Positions 8,701-16,939 of a DNA stretch of 64,000 nt are shown here, one piece after another (the stretch's first letter is position 1; each line of letters opens with the position of its first letter). The position numbers and the translations under genes are program-made. This DNA is from Metabacillus endolithicus (lineage in GTDB: Bacteria; Bacillota; Bacilli; Bacillales; Bacillaceae), in contig NZ_CP095550.1 in the NCBI RefSeq assembly GCF_023078335.1, forward strand, positions 1 through 64,000, written 5' to 3'. Below the pieces are notes generated by a model that saw nothing but the letters and a program-made list of their open reading frames with translations, was not told the origin of the DNA and searched no databases.

Positions 8701-10924
8701 ACATTTAAAAGCATGGGTTAAAGCTGTTAAAAATGTTGGTAAAGGTACTGGGAAAAATGCTGCAAGATATAGAGCAGATGCTCAAATGCATATGGAGAAC
8801 TGTATGGAAGCCATTCCTGCTTGGATTATGCCACTAAACCAAGTTTATGATAATTTTGAAATTCGATCGAATTTATTTGACGTTATCATCATTGACGAGG
8901 CTAGTCAATCATGGCACGATGCTCTTCTTTTGAAATTTATGGCAAAAAAATTGATTATTGTTGGTGATGATAAACAAATTAGTCCTACTAATATAGGTAT
9001 TACAGATCAAGATATCTTGAAACTACAAACTAAATATTTTAAAGATATTGACTTCCCCTTTGGCAGGGATCTTAATTTAAATACATCCTTCTTTGATGTC
9101 GCCTATATTATGTTTAAAGATACTATCACCTTGAAGGAACATTTCAGATGTATGCCAGAAATCATTGGATTCTCTAACAAAATTTCATATCAGTCTAAAC
9201 CCTTAATACCGTTACGCCAATACCCAGCCAACCGTTTGGAGCCAGTTAAGTCTATCTACCTTCCACATGGTGTGCGAGAAGGATCTTCACAATATGCTTA
9301 CAATGAAATAGAAGCAGAAGAAATTGTAAAACAAATAAAAAATTGTATAGAAGATCCAAGATATGCTGATAAAACATTTGGTGTTATTTCCTTATTAGGC
9401 GCCAACCAAGCAAAACTAATTCAATCAATGTTATTGAAAGAACTTGGGGCGGAACTGATGGAGGAACGGAAAATCATCTGTGGAGATGCCTATGCATTCC
9501 AAGGTGATGAACGAGATATTATTTTCCTATCTATGGTTGTAGCGAAAAACGGTAGTACGCGAATCGTTTCAGCTGCAGATGATAAAACCCGTCAACGATT
9601 CAATGTAGCTGTTAGCCGAGCTAAAGATCAACTTTGGGTAGTTCACTCTATCTCAATAAATGACATTAACAATCGTAACTGTTTACGATATCAATTACTT
9701 TCTTATATCGTCGATCCTTTAAAAGAAGAAACAGAGTCTAACCGAGAGAAATGTGAAAGTGGTTTTGAAAAAAGTGTATTTGATGCCATAACTGCAAAAG
9801 GATATCGTGTTATCCCTCAATATAATGTAGCAAATTATCGAATAGACCTTGTAATACAAGGTGAGAAATCAAAATTAGCAGTCGAATGTGACGGAGATCA
9901 TTGGCATACGTCAGTTGAAGATCGTGAACGAGATTTCCTCCGTGAACGTGTGTTACAAAGAGCTGGTTGGACTTTCTGGCGTGTTCTTGGAAGTACGTAT
10001 TACAACAATCCAGAAAATGCTTTAGAGAGTCTATGGGAAAAAGTTGATGAAATGGGTATACGTCCATACGTTGAATGGGCACAAAATCAAAGTGATATAA
10101 ATAAAACAAGTACTATCTCAAATGAAGAACAAAGATTCAAAGAAGAAACACAACCTGAAAACTCACTGGAAAATCAAATTGTGTACAAGAGGAATTTATA
10201 TGTAGAAGAGAATCAGTCTGTTAATCATGATACAAATTTTCACAGACAGATTGCTAAAGAAAAGATTGTAACAGATGATACATCTAGCATAAATCCTACT
10301 CAACAATTGAAGATAGACTTACAAGAAACTGATAACCTAAACTTATATACTAATGAACAATATGAGAATTACAAAAAATTACTTAGAAGTGAAGGCTTTG
10401 AAGTTTTACAAGACCAGCCACCTTCTGGAAATCTTTATGTAGTAGGAACAGAACATTTAGAGAGAGAATTAGAATATATCGCACCAAGGAACAACTCATT
10501 TACTTTTTATAAAGACGGAACAAGCGTTTCAAATGGCGAACCTGTTTGGGGAATCTTCTTTGACCCTCTTTTGGTAGCTAGTTCCGAAGAAGGACGATTA
10601 GAGAATATATCACTTGGGTCTCAGGATTTTCCAATTACAAGTAACACTTTAACAAAAGTTATAACAAATGATAAACTAAAACTTATTTCATTATCATTAT
10701 CATCTAACCTATCAGTTGAGGAAATGCTTAAAGAATTAGACCATCAAGGCATTGAAATACTTGATTATCGTAAACAAACTGAAACCATTTGGGTGATAGG
10801 AGATAAAAACTTACAAGAAACACTAACGAAATTCCGACAGCATAAAATTGTATTCCGTTATATGAAAAATGGCAATGCAACTACAACAAATCGACCTGCT
10901 TGGTTTGCAAAAGCCAAAAATTAA
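5723..10924 (+). CDS. SF1 helicase with Vsr/DUF559-like nuclease domain and two tail domains (1733 aa)
   Basis: This is a very large DNA/RNA-acting protein, probably antiviral. Residues 1-350 match nothing I know. Walker A is GPPGTGKT at 384-391. A long, mostly helical insertion follows to about residue 1000. Then come Walker B DEAS (1058-1061), VGDDKQISP (about 1080), EHFRCMPEI (motif IV), DAYAFQGDERD (motif V) and RFNVAVSRAKDQ (motif VI, R1292): the SF1 AAA_11/AAA_12 (Upf1-like) set. Residues 1345-1440 form a Vsr/DUF559-type PD-(D/E)xK nuclease (YRIDLVI, VECDGDHWH at 1387-1395, LRERVLQRAGW, FWRVLGS). After a low-complexity linker, two related domains of about 65 residues occupy 1544-1612 and 1665-1730. 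The order helicase-Vsr resembles the DUF4011-helicase-Vsr (Hhe) defence protein, but I see no DUF4011. The start is uncertain: a GTG overlapping GAGGTGG; an in-frame ATT at 5732 is better spaced from that site. Confidence 0.85.
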   Translation: MEPISTISLNDKAINLIHYIKELSQLKQKPVSSYKNYEDVLWVSKFPNETECLDFFRNNTDEWLYVKKPVYPTKPSVPKELENWLLIDVRTYLFKVNKSVLKELLIDDKYVSKEEFLEDNPEIIDKIDEFKNMIWEPFIQEAKRVDEIQALYDRLFKIYQYLQSNSESMELVVSTGLLQWKLSQKEVVERHVLTSIAELKFNSEKAEFTIIPSFKGKVFEYEEDMLLVEHRLTGAINKEIENLLSELNEELYPEINSILQNIVHSLDSKGTYYDTLEIPISLSDIPTISLSPAFILRKKLQKSFQKACQTAIEELQNQTEPSLIPSNLFNMFETSPTKNVDTTETNMETTFKKAQEFYFPLPSNEEQNRIISTLNRQNSVLVQGPPGTGKTHTIANLTSHLLATGNRVLITSQTAKALSVLKSKLPKELQDLSVSLLGGDSTSMKDLEKVVTTISTNRELFDLKSMERTVSKKEMELKNLKSNLSKTKSDLISIREEETYEHQLSSRYKGTAQKIAEIVYNQENIYDWYRVPVTFDTPSTFWEKEKRNAIEYIRLKSIKLETPDGYEQFEYPKIDWDFLEALTSAMKEEAELIESYELLKKNESNELVYSLLSLDNNERDELKVTLQNYKQLVKPLLFSNYPSLGKVIKDIFTNHGYIWEELVNNLSSYLKIIKENKDKFEEDLVSTENITTQELKKMFEDLHEHVSNGGTLGNFLFRPKIVSQYKSKLQTVKYNSAEIKTVNQIEILHAYAQYKYSKEKIEGLLVPNFISLDSINKQMVYLEFENVLSQIELVLEIHQWRNKLIKDYTFLTIDTFNEEMADSLSQNIEIFDIKQNLKEKSELIDQVREMVRSKITEKSHPLYQELLDTIEQRNSNTFRTLHEQYLHYQEVMQRDSSLKNIFIELNIHSSTLVKTLEETFASPIWSQRFIEWDKAFEWKQAQNWVREFSMKDETTLSIQFDQIEKNIKDTVIEIGSTKAWISMLSNMTETQSKHLKAWVKAVKNVGKGTGKNAARYRADAQMHMENCMEAIPAWIMPLNQVYDNFEIRSNLFDVIIIDEASQSWHDALLLKFMAKKLIIVGDDKQISPTNIGITDQDILKLQTKYFKDIDFPFGRDLNLNTSFFDVAYIMFKDTITLKEHFRCMPEIIGFSNKISYQSKPLIPLRQYPANRLEPVKSIYLPHGVREGSSQYAYNEIEAEEIVKQIKNCIEDPRYADKTFGVISLLGANQAKLIQSMLLKELGAELMEERKIICGDAYAFQGDERDIIFLSMVVAKNGSTRIVSAADDKTRQRFNVAVSRAKDQLWVVHSISINDINNRNCLRYQLLSYIVDPLKEETESNREKCESGFEKSVFDAITAKGYRVIPQYNVANYRIDLVIQGEKSKLAVECDGDHWHTSVEDRERDFLRERVLQRAGWTFWRVLGSTYYNNPENALESLWEKVDEMGIRPYVEWAQNQSDINKTSTISNEEQRFKEETQPENSLENQIVYKRNLYVEENQSVNHDTNFHRQIAKEKIVTDDTSSINPTQQLKIDLQETDNLNLYTNEQYENYKKLLRSEGFEVLQDQPPSGNLYVVGTEHLERELEYIAPRNNSFTFYKDGTSVSNGEPVWGIFFDPLLVASSEEGRLENISLGSQDFPITSNTLTKVITNDKLKLISLSLSSNLSVEEMLKELDHQGIEILDYRKQTETIWVIGDKNLQETLTKFRQHKIVFRYMKNGNATTTNRPAWFAKAKN

Positions 10925-10963
10925 AGATAGGAGCTACCGATTAAAGGTAGCTCCTATCTTTAA
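10921..10963. terminator. Bidirectional terminator between convergent genes
   Basis: AAAGATAGGAGCTACC (10923-10938) and GGTAGCTCCTATCTTT (10946-10961) form a 16-bp perfect stem with a seven-base loop. It is shared by the helicase gene on the left and the ydbC-like gene on the right. Confidence 0.85.
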
Positions 10964-11191
10964 TTATTCCAATTCCGGTAGTTCATTTAAAGCCTTTTTA
11001 AGTGCATGAAGCTCCTCAAGAGTAAATGTAATACCTTTACCCATTTTCAACTGATCTTCAGACCAGTCCCTTATATCATATTTCGGGTCCCGGTCATTCC
11101 AACTAATCAAATTCAGTTGTCTTTTCCAACCTTTATTACTTTCGGATAAAATAGCCATTGTTTCAATGATTTCGTATTTTATTTCAGCCAT
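10964..11191 (-). CDS. YdbC-family (PC4-like) single-stranded DNA-binding protein
   Basis: This 75-residue protein matches the bacterial PC4/YdbC family closely along its whole length: MAEIKYEI at the start, KGWKRQLNLISWNDRDPKYD in the middle and WSEDQLKMGKGITFTLEELH near the end. YdbC of Lactococcus is a homodimeric PC4 homologue that binds single-stranded nucleic acid without sequence specificity, implicated in transcription or repair. The start has a GGGGG-type site (AAGGGGGTTC) ten bases upstream. It stands alone, convergent with the helicase gene. Its neighbourhood of nucleic-acid enzymes may be coincidental because the family is widespread in Firmicutes. Confidence 0.85.
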   Translation of the reverse strand: MAEIKYEIIETMAILSESNKGWKRQLNLISWNDRDPKYDIRDWSEDQLKMGKGITFTLEELHALKKALNELPELE

Positions 11192-11479
11192 TGTTTTGAA
11201 CCCCCTTGTTAGAAATTAACAAAAGTCTTTTGCTTGCTTTTTGTTAATCTTTACGAAAACTTATTATTTATGTAGTTGGGTCTCTTCTAACTAAACTATT
11301 CAAGAGTAATGCCAACCTAAATAAAATCAAGTTACTATCTTTAATGTCCTTTTCTAGTTAGGTCATTATAATAGACATATTATATTTACCCAAGTGGGAA
11401 AACAAAAAATGTTAATATGATATTACTTTTTTCTTAAATCTCAATAGCATACAGTATCCTAATAACGCTATGAAACAAT

Positions 11480-12347
11480 TTAGTTACCCTTCCTTTTAAT
11501 ACTATCCAAAGTAATCCCATCAATATTCTTCCACTCAATCCACCCATTCGCATTCCTACCTAAAACAACAGCAGCTGCTTGACTTGGTGAAGAAAATAGA
11601 TTGTCTCTTCTAAAGGTGTATATTCCATTTACAATTGTAACGATGTTTTCGTTTAGTAGATTCTCTCTTATAGTTATCAAGTAATTATGTATGCTGTTTG
11701 ATGTCTCTGTGGACATTTGAGAGCCTTCAATAACGACAAATCCTTCTTCATTATACTCTCCTTTTGCTTCTACACCTTTACCCTTACAGAAAAAGATATG
11801 ATCTTTTTGTATGATTGGGTTATCTGTTTCTTTTGTTTTCCTTAATTCTTCAAATAGTGGGTAGCCAAGGGTGGAAAGTAGTAATTTAATTGTTTCTAGG
11901 ATATCGTTTAAATCATACTGTCTCCATTCAGGCACAAAGGAACTGGCAGGTACAGTTTGATCAAGTTTATACCGATTTCTATTTAAAGCAATTTCATAGG
12001 AAGTACGTTCCAAAAACTTCACATCTGATTTTGTAAACTGATTTTGCTTATTATTTGTAACAATGACAATGGCTACATCCCAGAAGTCTTTATCACGATT
12101 ATGTTGTTTTAGTCGTTCAAAGCAGTTTTCTGCATTCCCCTATATAGACCTTAGGATTTGCATCATCCTCGTCTTGTCCAAATAGAAAGTAAACTCCTAC
12201 ATTTTTCACTTCAGATCTTTGTCCCGCTTCATCTATTTTATTACGCGGGATTAGAATGGCTTGAACAGTTCTATTGGTGATTTCTGCTATTTTAATTCCT
12301 CTTGGTGATCCAAAAGGTAAAAATATCTGTATTGTTCTCCCTGACAA
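11480..12347 (-). pseudogene. GIY-YIG nuclease - DUF4357 protein, frameshifted
   Basis: The first part reads (TTG start at 12347 behind AAGGGA) LSGRTIQIFLPFGSPRGIKI...NVGVYFLFGQDEDD..PKVYIGE, a GIY-YIG domain of the defence-associated type, and then runs into a stop. Another frame continues ENCFERLKQHNRDKDFWDVA..VTNNKQNQFTKSDVKFLERTSY and on to a DUF4357-like C-terminus (SSPSQAAAVVLGRNANGWIEW). One extra base in GAATGCA at 12131-12137 separates the two. Without it the gene is 289 codons including stop. Members with this architecture are single-chain and about 290 residues long, so the split is a lesion. It is the last gene of a four-gene cluster (HIT, MazG-like, PLD-helicase, this gene). Translation of the second part from the internal ATG at 12022 would omit the catalytic GIY-YIG part. 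Confidence 0.8.
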
Positions 12348-12382
12348 ATTTAACAGTTCCCTTCATTTATAAATGTAATTAT

Positions 12383-14787
12383 TTATTTTGTCTTTCTCTC
12401 AAAATGATAATGCAGCCTATACTCACAAATTTCCTTCGTCCACGCAAATATCATATCTTCATCTTCGCTATCAACTTGCAAATCGAAAGAAAACTTATTA
12501 TCTTCAAATCTCAATAACCCCTTCGAACTCCCACTCCATTTAGACATTGGCATCTTTGATATCAATCGACTTACCTTCAAGCCCATTGTAATCCCACAAA
12601 GCCTTAGTCTCTTTATCAGAGAAATCAATTTGTTTTCTATAGTTCGTTTCTGTCAAATAAGAATGAAAGAAAGGAGCAACCTCTTCGGCTGTAACGGGTT
12701 TGTACCAATCCGAAGGACCTCTTTCTAACATGGCTAGCAACACAACCATTTTATAGCTTTTCGCCATACCTGTTTTTTCAACTTCAACAAGCCAATCTTC
12801 ATATTTTTGGAAAACTAACTTTTCTTGTTCTGTTAGCTCCTCAGCCGAATTTAAAAATCCAATGTAAGATTTAAACTCTTGTCGATATTGAATTGATTCT
12901 GATTGACCTTTTAAATGAAGCTCAAGATATGTAGGTCTTCTTCCTAATTCCTGCTTTAAATCACGATAGCTTTGTAAAAGCTTTTCTTTTCTAGGCTGTT
13001 TTTTCTTGGTCATTTCTTTTAGTAGATTAATGACATTTAATTCTAAGTTAATACCACAACTTTGTGGCACGGTTGGAATAGTGGTTGTTTCCTTCCCTTT
13101 TCTTTCACTTGTATCAAACAAACTCAATTTAATATCAGCGTTTCGATAGTTTCCAATTAAATCAATGATCACACAATAATCTTTTTCTGCGTGTAAACGA
13201 AGTCCACGACCTACTTGTTGAGTAAAAACCGTTAGGGATTCTGTTGGTCTGACAAAAAGAAGTGTATCAACTGCAGGGATGTCGACACCTTCATTAAATA
13301 AGTCAACGGTGAAGATGGCATCAAGTTCTCCTTGTTCTAGCTGCTTTATTGCTTCGTCTCTACGAATGTCCTTTTGCTTCGAATGTAAACTAATGGTGTT
13401 ATAGTTATTTTGATTAAAAAATTGTGATAAAAATGTTGCTTGTTTTATAGAAGAACAAAAAACAAGTGTTTTCGACTTCTTATGCTTTACCCAAGCATCA
13501 AGTATATTTTGAGCCATTTCATCCTTGAGCTGAGCTTGCAATAGTTCTTCTTCATCATACCGGTTTCCTAACCATGTTATATTGCTATAATCAGTTTCAT
13601 CGTAAACTCCATAATATTGGAACGGAGCTAACCAGTCCCGTTGAATGGCTTCTAAAAAATCAATTCGATATGCAACATTTCCAGCACAAATGGAATACAC
13701 ATCTTTGTTATCATTTCTATCTGGTGTTGCGGTAATTCCTAATAAAAAGGAAGGCTGAAAATAATCAAGTACGCGTTGATAAGATGCTGCTGCAGCATGA
13801 TGAAATTCGTCGATAACAATAAGATCGAAGTCATCTGGTTTAAATACTTCAAGATGCTGCTTCATGCTTAGAGTAAATATAGATGCAAAAACATGATCAA
13901 CATTCGCTTCTTTTTTGTTTCCATTATAAATTCCAAATGTACTTTCTTTAATTATTGTAGAGAAAGATTTTTGAGCCTGAGTCAGAATCTCTTCACGATG
14001 TGCAATAAATAAAACACGTTTAAACCTTTTCGCAAAAAAACCAGCTAAATATGTCTTACCTAATCCTGTTGCCATTACTACTAGAGCTGATTTGTACCCT
14101 TCATCATAGGTTTTTTCTAACTCCTCCAGAGCTTCAACCTGTGCAAAACGTGGCTGGATTTCACCATAGTCAGCTGATTCCTCTGCTATATGCATTTCTT
14201 TTTCTTTACTAGGGAGCATTAGTTCAATTTCCTCTAGCTCTGACCATTTTTTCGCAAGATTCGGGTGCTTTTCGTGGTACTTTTCATAGTTTTCCTCGAA
14301 GCTTTTTATCGTTTCTACATTAACTGGTATCGTCTGTTCATGATACATTAGCTTTGTAAATTGATCCATTGCTTCTTTGAAGACAGCTGGCTCTTTATTA
14401 ATCGAAACGTTCCACTCTATTCCACTTGTTAAGGCTGATCTTGATAGATTGGAAGAACCAATAACAAGATGACCTTCCTCATTAAGGTGAAAAAGATATG
14501 CCTTTGGATGAAAAGAAATTCCATTACTGTTCCAAAGTCTAACTTCAATTTTAGGATTAATTTCAACTAGTGATTTTAATGCTTCGGTACTGTGTGATAT
14601 ATAAATAATCTCCTGTACATATTTTGATATCAACGCCTCTTTCAGCAGCACGTTTAAGTGGTTCACGAAGCAGCTCGACCCCTGATTTCATAACAAAAGA
14701 GGTTAAAATACAAATGGTTGAAGCTTGTTCTATTTTCTCAAGTAGATGTGAAATAAGCTGATCTGTTATTAACTCTACCTTACTCAT
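12383..14787 (-). pseudogene. PLD-like / DEAH-box helicase (DUF3427 type), two frameshifts
   Basis: Three frames encode one protein of about 800 residues. The N-terminus (ATG at 14787) reads MSKVELITDQLISHLLEKIE to CTGDYLYITQ. One extra base near 14603-14612 then shifts the frame to STEALKSLVEINPKIEVRLW. HPKAYLF...GSSNLSRSAL is a phospholipase-D-like nuclease motif. The helicase core follows: MATGLGKT (Walker A), VIDEFHHAAA (DEFH), GITATPDR, and QVGRGLRLHAEKD (motif VI). Near 12580, GGG for GG shifts the frame again before the true end, MPMSKWSGSSKGLLRFEDNK...WTKEICEYRLHYHFERK. Removing both extra bases gives exactly 801 codons including stop. The start overlaps the stop of the MazG-like gene (ATGAGTAA), so the pair is translationally coupled. 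Such proteins are typical of mobile defence regions. As read, no single product has both the complete PLD domain and the C-terminus. Confidence 0.85.
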
Positions 14788-15106
14788 CTTCAACCTCAAT
14801 TAAGTATATTTTCTCTTTAAAACCACCACGTTCTTGTGCTTTCTTAGCTCTAATTTTCTCAACTTCGCTGATTGATGAGCCATGAAATTCCGCTAGTGCA
14901 TGGACGATTTCTAAAAGATCAGCTAATTCTTCAAGAGAGCTGTCCTTGTCGTTTGCTTCCACATACTCTTGTAACTCTTCAAACCCTTTTTCTTGTAGCT
15001 TTTTTATGTATACTTCATGGGATAAGATAGAAGTTTTATAAGCTTTCCCGGTTTTCTCAATAATTTCTGGAATTCTGTCTCTAACAAGCTTGTTATATAC
15101 TGGCAT
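14780..15106 (-). CDS. MazG-like nucleotide pyrophosphohydrolase
   Basis: This 108-residue protein starts MPVYNKLVRDRIPEIIEKTG and contains the all-alpha NTP pyrophosphatase signature EELQEY..(about 12)..SLEELADLLEIVHAL, whose acidic residues bind Mg. The family hydrolyses (deoxy)nucleoside triphosphates to monophosphates and pyrophosphate; related proteins are labelled phosphoribosyl-ATP pyrophosphohydrolase-like. The start is preceded by AAAGGGAGAATAGGAAT. The gene lies 15 bases after a HIT gene and overlaps the helicase gene by eight bases, so all are probably one transcript. The association of a nucleotide-cleaning enzyme with a PLD-helicase suggests a shared role in nucleotide or phage stress, but that is inference. 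Confidence 0.8.
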   Translation of the reverse strand: MPVYNKLVRDRIPEIIEKTGKAYKTSILSHEVYIKKLQEKGFEELQEYVEANDKDSSLEELADLLEIVHALAEFHGSSISEVEKIRAKKAQERGGFKEKIYLIEVEDE

Positions 15107-15121
15107 ATTCCTATTCTCCCT

Positions 15122-15484
15122 TTAGTAGGTTCTTTTATCTGGAATAACTCCCCTTACTCCACCACGTGGGTCTTTCATATCTCCTTTATATCTTGGAATA
15201 AGATGAACATGGACATGAAAGATGGTTTGCCCTGCTACTTCACCGTTATTTATTCCGATGTTGTATCCGTCTGGTTTGTGTTTCTTATCTAATAAAGCAT
15301 TTCCTTCAAATAATAAGGAATCAATTGCTTGTCTTTCTTCTATGGTTAAATCAAAATATTGCTCCACATGCCGTTTAGGAATGATTAGTAAGTGTCCTTT
15401 GTTTACTGGGTATATGTCGTAAAAGGCAATGGATAAGTCGTTTTGTAATACGGGCTCTATATTCGAACAAAATGGACAGTTCAT
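15122..15484 (-). CDS. HIT-family nucleotide hydrolase/transferase
   Basis: This 120-residue protein has the histidine triad HVHVHLIPR near residues 93-101, with the second His of the HxHxH run as nucleophile on the alpha-phosphate of a nucleotide. CPFC at residues 3-6 is a probable half of a zinc site, as in Hint-like proteins. The length fits the family. The start has AGGGAG with suitable spacing. It is the first gene of the HIT - MazG-like - PLD-helicase - GIY-YIG cluster. It differs from the housekeeping Hit protein by context; substrate unknown. Confidence 0.85.
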   Translation of the reverse strand: MNCPFCSNIEPVLQNDLSIAFYDIYPVNKGHLLIIPKRHVEQYFDLTIEERQAIDSLLFEGNALLDKKHKPDGYNIGINNGEVAGQTIFHVHVHLIPRYKGDMKDPRGGVRGVIPDKRTY

Positions 15485-15788
15485 GTTGAAATCTCCCTAA
15501 TTAATTATTTTTATATCTATGTGTTATAGCTTAATCTTACCTCATTCGACAATTATTGTTAATTCCCTATACAACAGCAGAACTAATTTCGTTAATGAAG
15601 GATGTTAACTAGAAATAAAAAATAGTGTGAAGCTAAAGTTATAAATCTTCTTTTTAAAAGAGTTGTTTTCTATTAAAAAAGAAGATGAACACTACGTGTA
15701 GTAGAAAGTCATCTCCAATTAGTTAAAGCCATATTCATTTTTACCTGTAAACAGCTCATTAAGTTCATATAAGTCTGTTGTCTCTCAT

Positions 15789-15870
15789 CTATTTTTTGTT
15801 TATCCAAACAAGCTTTTCTTCTGGCTCGCGATTAGACCATGCGTAATATGTAATGACTTTTATCTTCAGC
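15789..15870 (-). pseudogene. C-terminal scrap of a GH127-like glycosidase
   Basis: Within the 531-base gap 15485-16015 a short frame reads KVITYYAWSNREPEEKLVWI and stops at 15789-15791. This resembles the conserved C-terminus of GH127 beta-L-arabinofuranosidases (..PYYAWANR...MLVW..). Nothing upstream of it continues the homology, so it is a gene remnant. The remaining part of the gap shows no recognisable gene, promoter or strong hairpin. Confidence 0.4.
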
Positions 15871-16015
15871 TATTTAAACTCGTATTAAACTTTAAAGATC
15901 TTTATCATAAATACAAGAAAATAAAGTCTGTTCCCTAAAAATTTTGAAACAGACTCATAATCTACCAAGTTCTTATCAATCTCAGTTGTACAAATAAAAG
16001 GAGCAAGCCCTCCTA

Positions 16016-16783
16016 TTAGTTAAACGAGACATTCACCGTATAACCATCATTCTTAAAAAATTCCTTTAACACTTTTTCTGCATTTTTCTCTGCACTATCT
16101 AATAATCCACTAGAGATGGCTCCTTGTCGAATTTTCTCTTGTGCCTCAGCAGCCAACTCAAACCCCTCATTCATTTTTATATCATCACGGAAAAGCCCAT
16201 TCTTGTCCACGGCTTGTATTTTATCCATCTGTACAGATGGTTCCTGGATGATCTCTGCATGCGGAAGAGTAATATCTATTTCTTTTGTTTCTTCATTAAT
16301 ATCCAAGTCCTTAGAAGTAATTCCTTTCAAATCAACACCTGCAATCACCGTCGCAGGTACAACCAATAGAACTTCTCGCTTTGTTCCTGGTAAATCAATA
16401 TTCAAGAAATTCTTATTTTCTTCTTGGTGTAGAACCTCTTTCATATGAGCTTCAGCTGTTGCCAATGTTGCTAACTCTTGAACACGTTCAACAAACGTGA
16501 CAGACTCTTGTTTGATGGTACTGCCTGCAAATGGCCGGAATACTCCGAAAGCGATGATAAAAGCTACTAAAATAACGATGGCCAGAATTAAAATATTCTT
16601 CAATCTACCAATTTTTAAGAGAGACTTAGATTTTCCTATCGGTGGTGAAACATATCTTGAGTTTTGATCTACCGCAATAGTTGCAGCAATTTGCTGTGTT
16701 GCTTCATATAATTCTTTTATCTGTCTTTCTAGCTGTGCAATTTTTTCGTCTTTTTCTTCGATTATTTCTCTACTTGTATTCAT
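16016..16783 (-). CDS. DUF4230-family membrane-anchored protein
   Basis: From the ATG at 16783, preceded by AAAGGTGA, the protein has 255 residues. An N-terminal coiled-coil-like segment (EEKDEKIAQLERQIKELYEA) is followed by one transmembrane helix at about 59-81 (NILILAIVILVAFIIAFGVF). A C-terminal domain follows with the DUF4230 pattern (SVTFVERVQELATLATAEAH, then VPATVIAGVDLKGI and NGLFRDDI..NEG). The domain is expected outside the membrane. Function of DUF4230 is unknown. A longer start at 16798 lacks a ribosome binding site. It is a single gene with no obvious operon partner. Confidence 0.7.
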   Translation of the reverse strand: MNTSREIIEEKDEKIAQLERQIKELYEATQQIAATIAVDQNSRYVSPPIGKSKSLLKIGRLKNILILAIVILVAFIIAFGVFRPFAGSTIKQESVTFVERVQELATLATAEAHMKEVLHQEENKNFLNIDLPGTKREVLLVVPATVIAGVDLKGITSKDLDINEETKEIDITLPHAEIIQEPSVQMDKIQAVDKNGLFRDDIKMNEGFELAAEAQEKIRQGAISSGLLDSAEKNAEKVLKEFFKNDGYTVNVSFN

Positions 16784-16939
16784 TTTTTCACCTTTCATTT
16801 ACCATTGAATGCCTATCCTTTTAATCCACTAATCTATTATGTGGGGAAAATTTTTAACTTATAAATATTAATTACGAAGAAGCACTAAGACCTTTTAAAT
16901 ACAATTTAGCGATTTGCTCCTGTTCGATAATTCTCCACC

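Noticed and set aside
8447..8704. Open frames antisense to the large helicase and other long genes
   Set aside because: They have no ribosome binding sites or family resemblance and are explained by the composition of the coding strand opposite.
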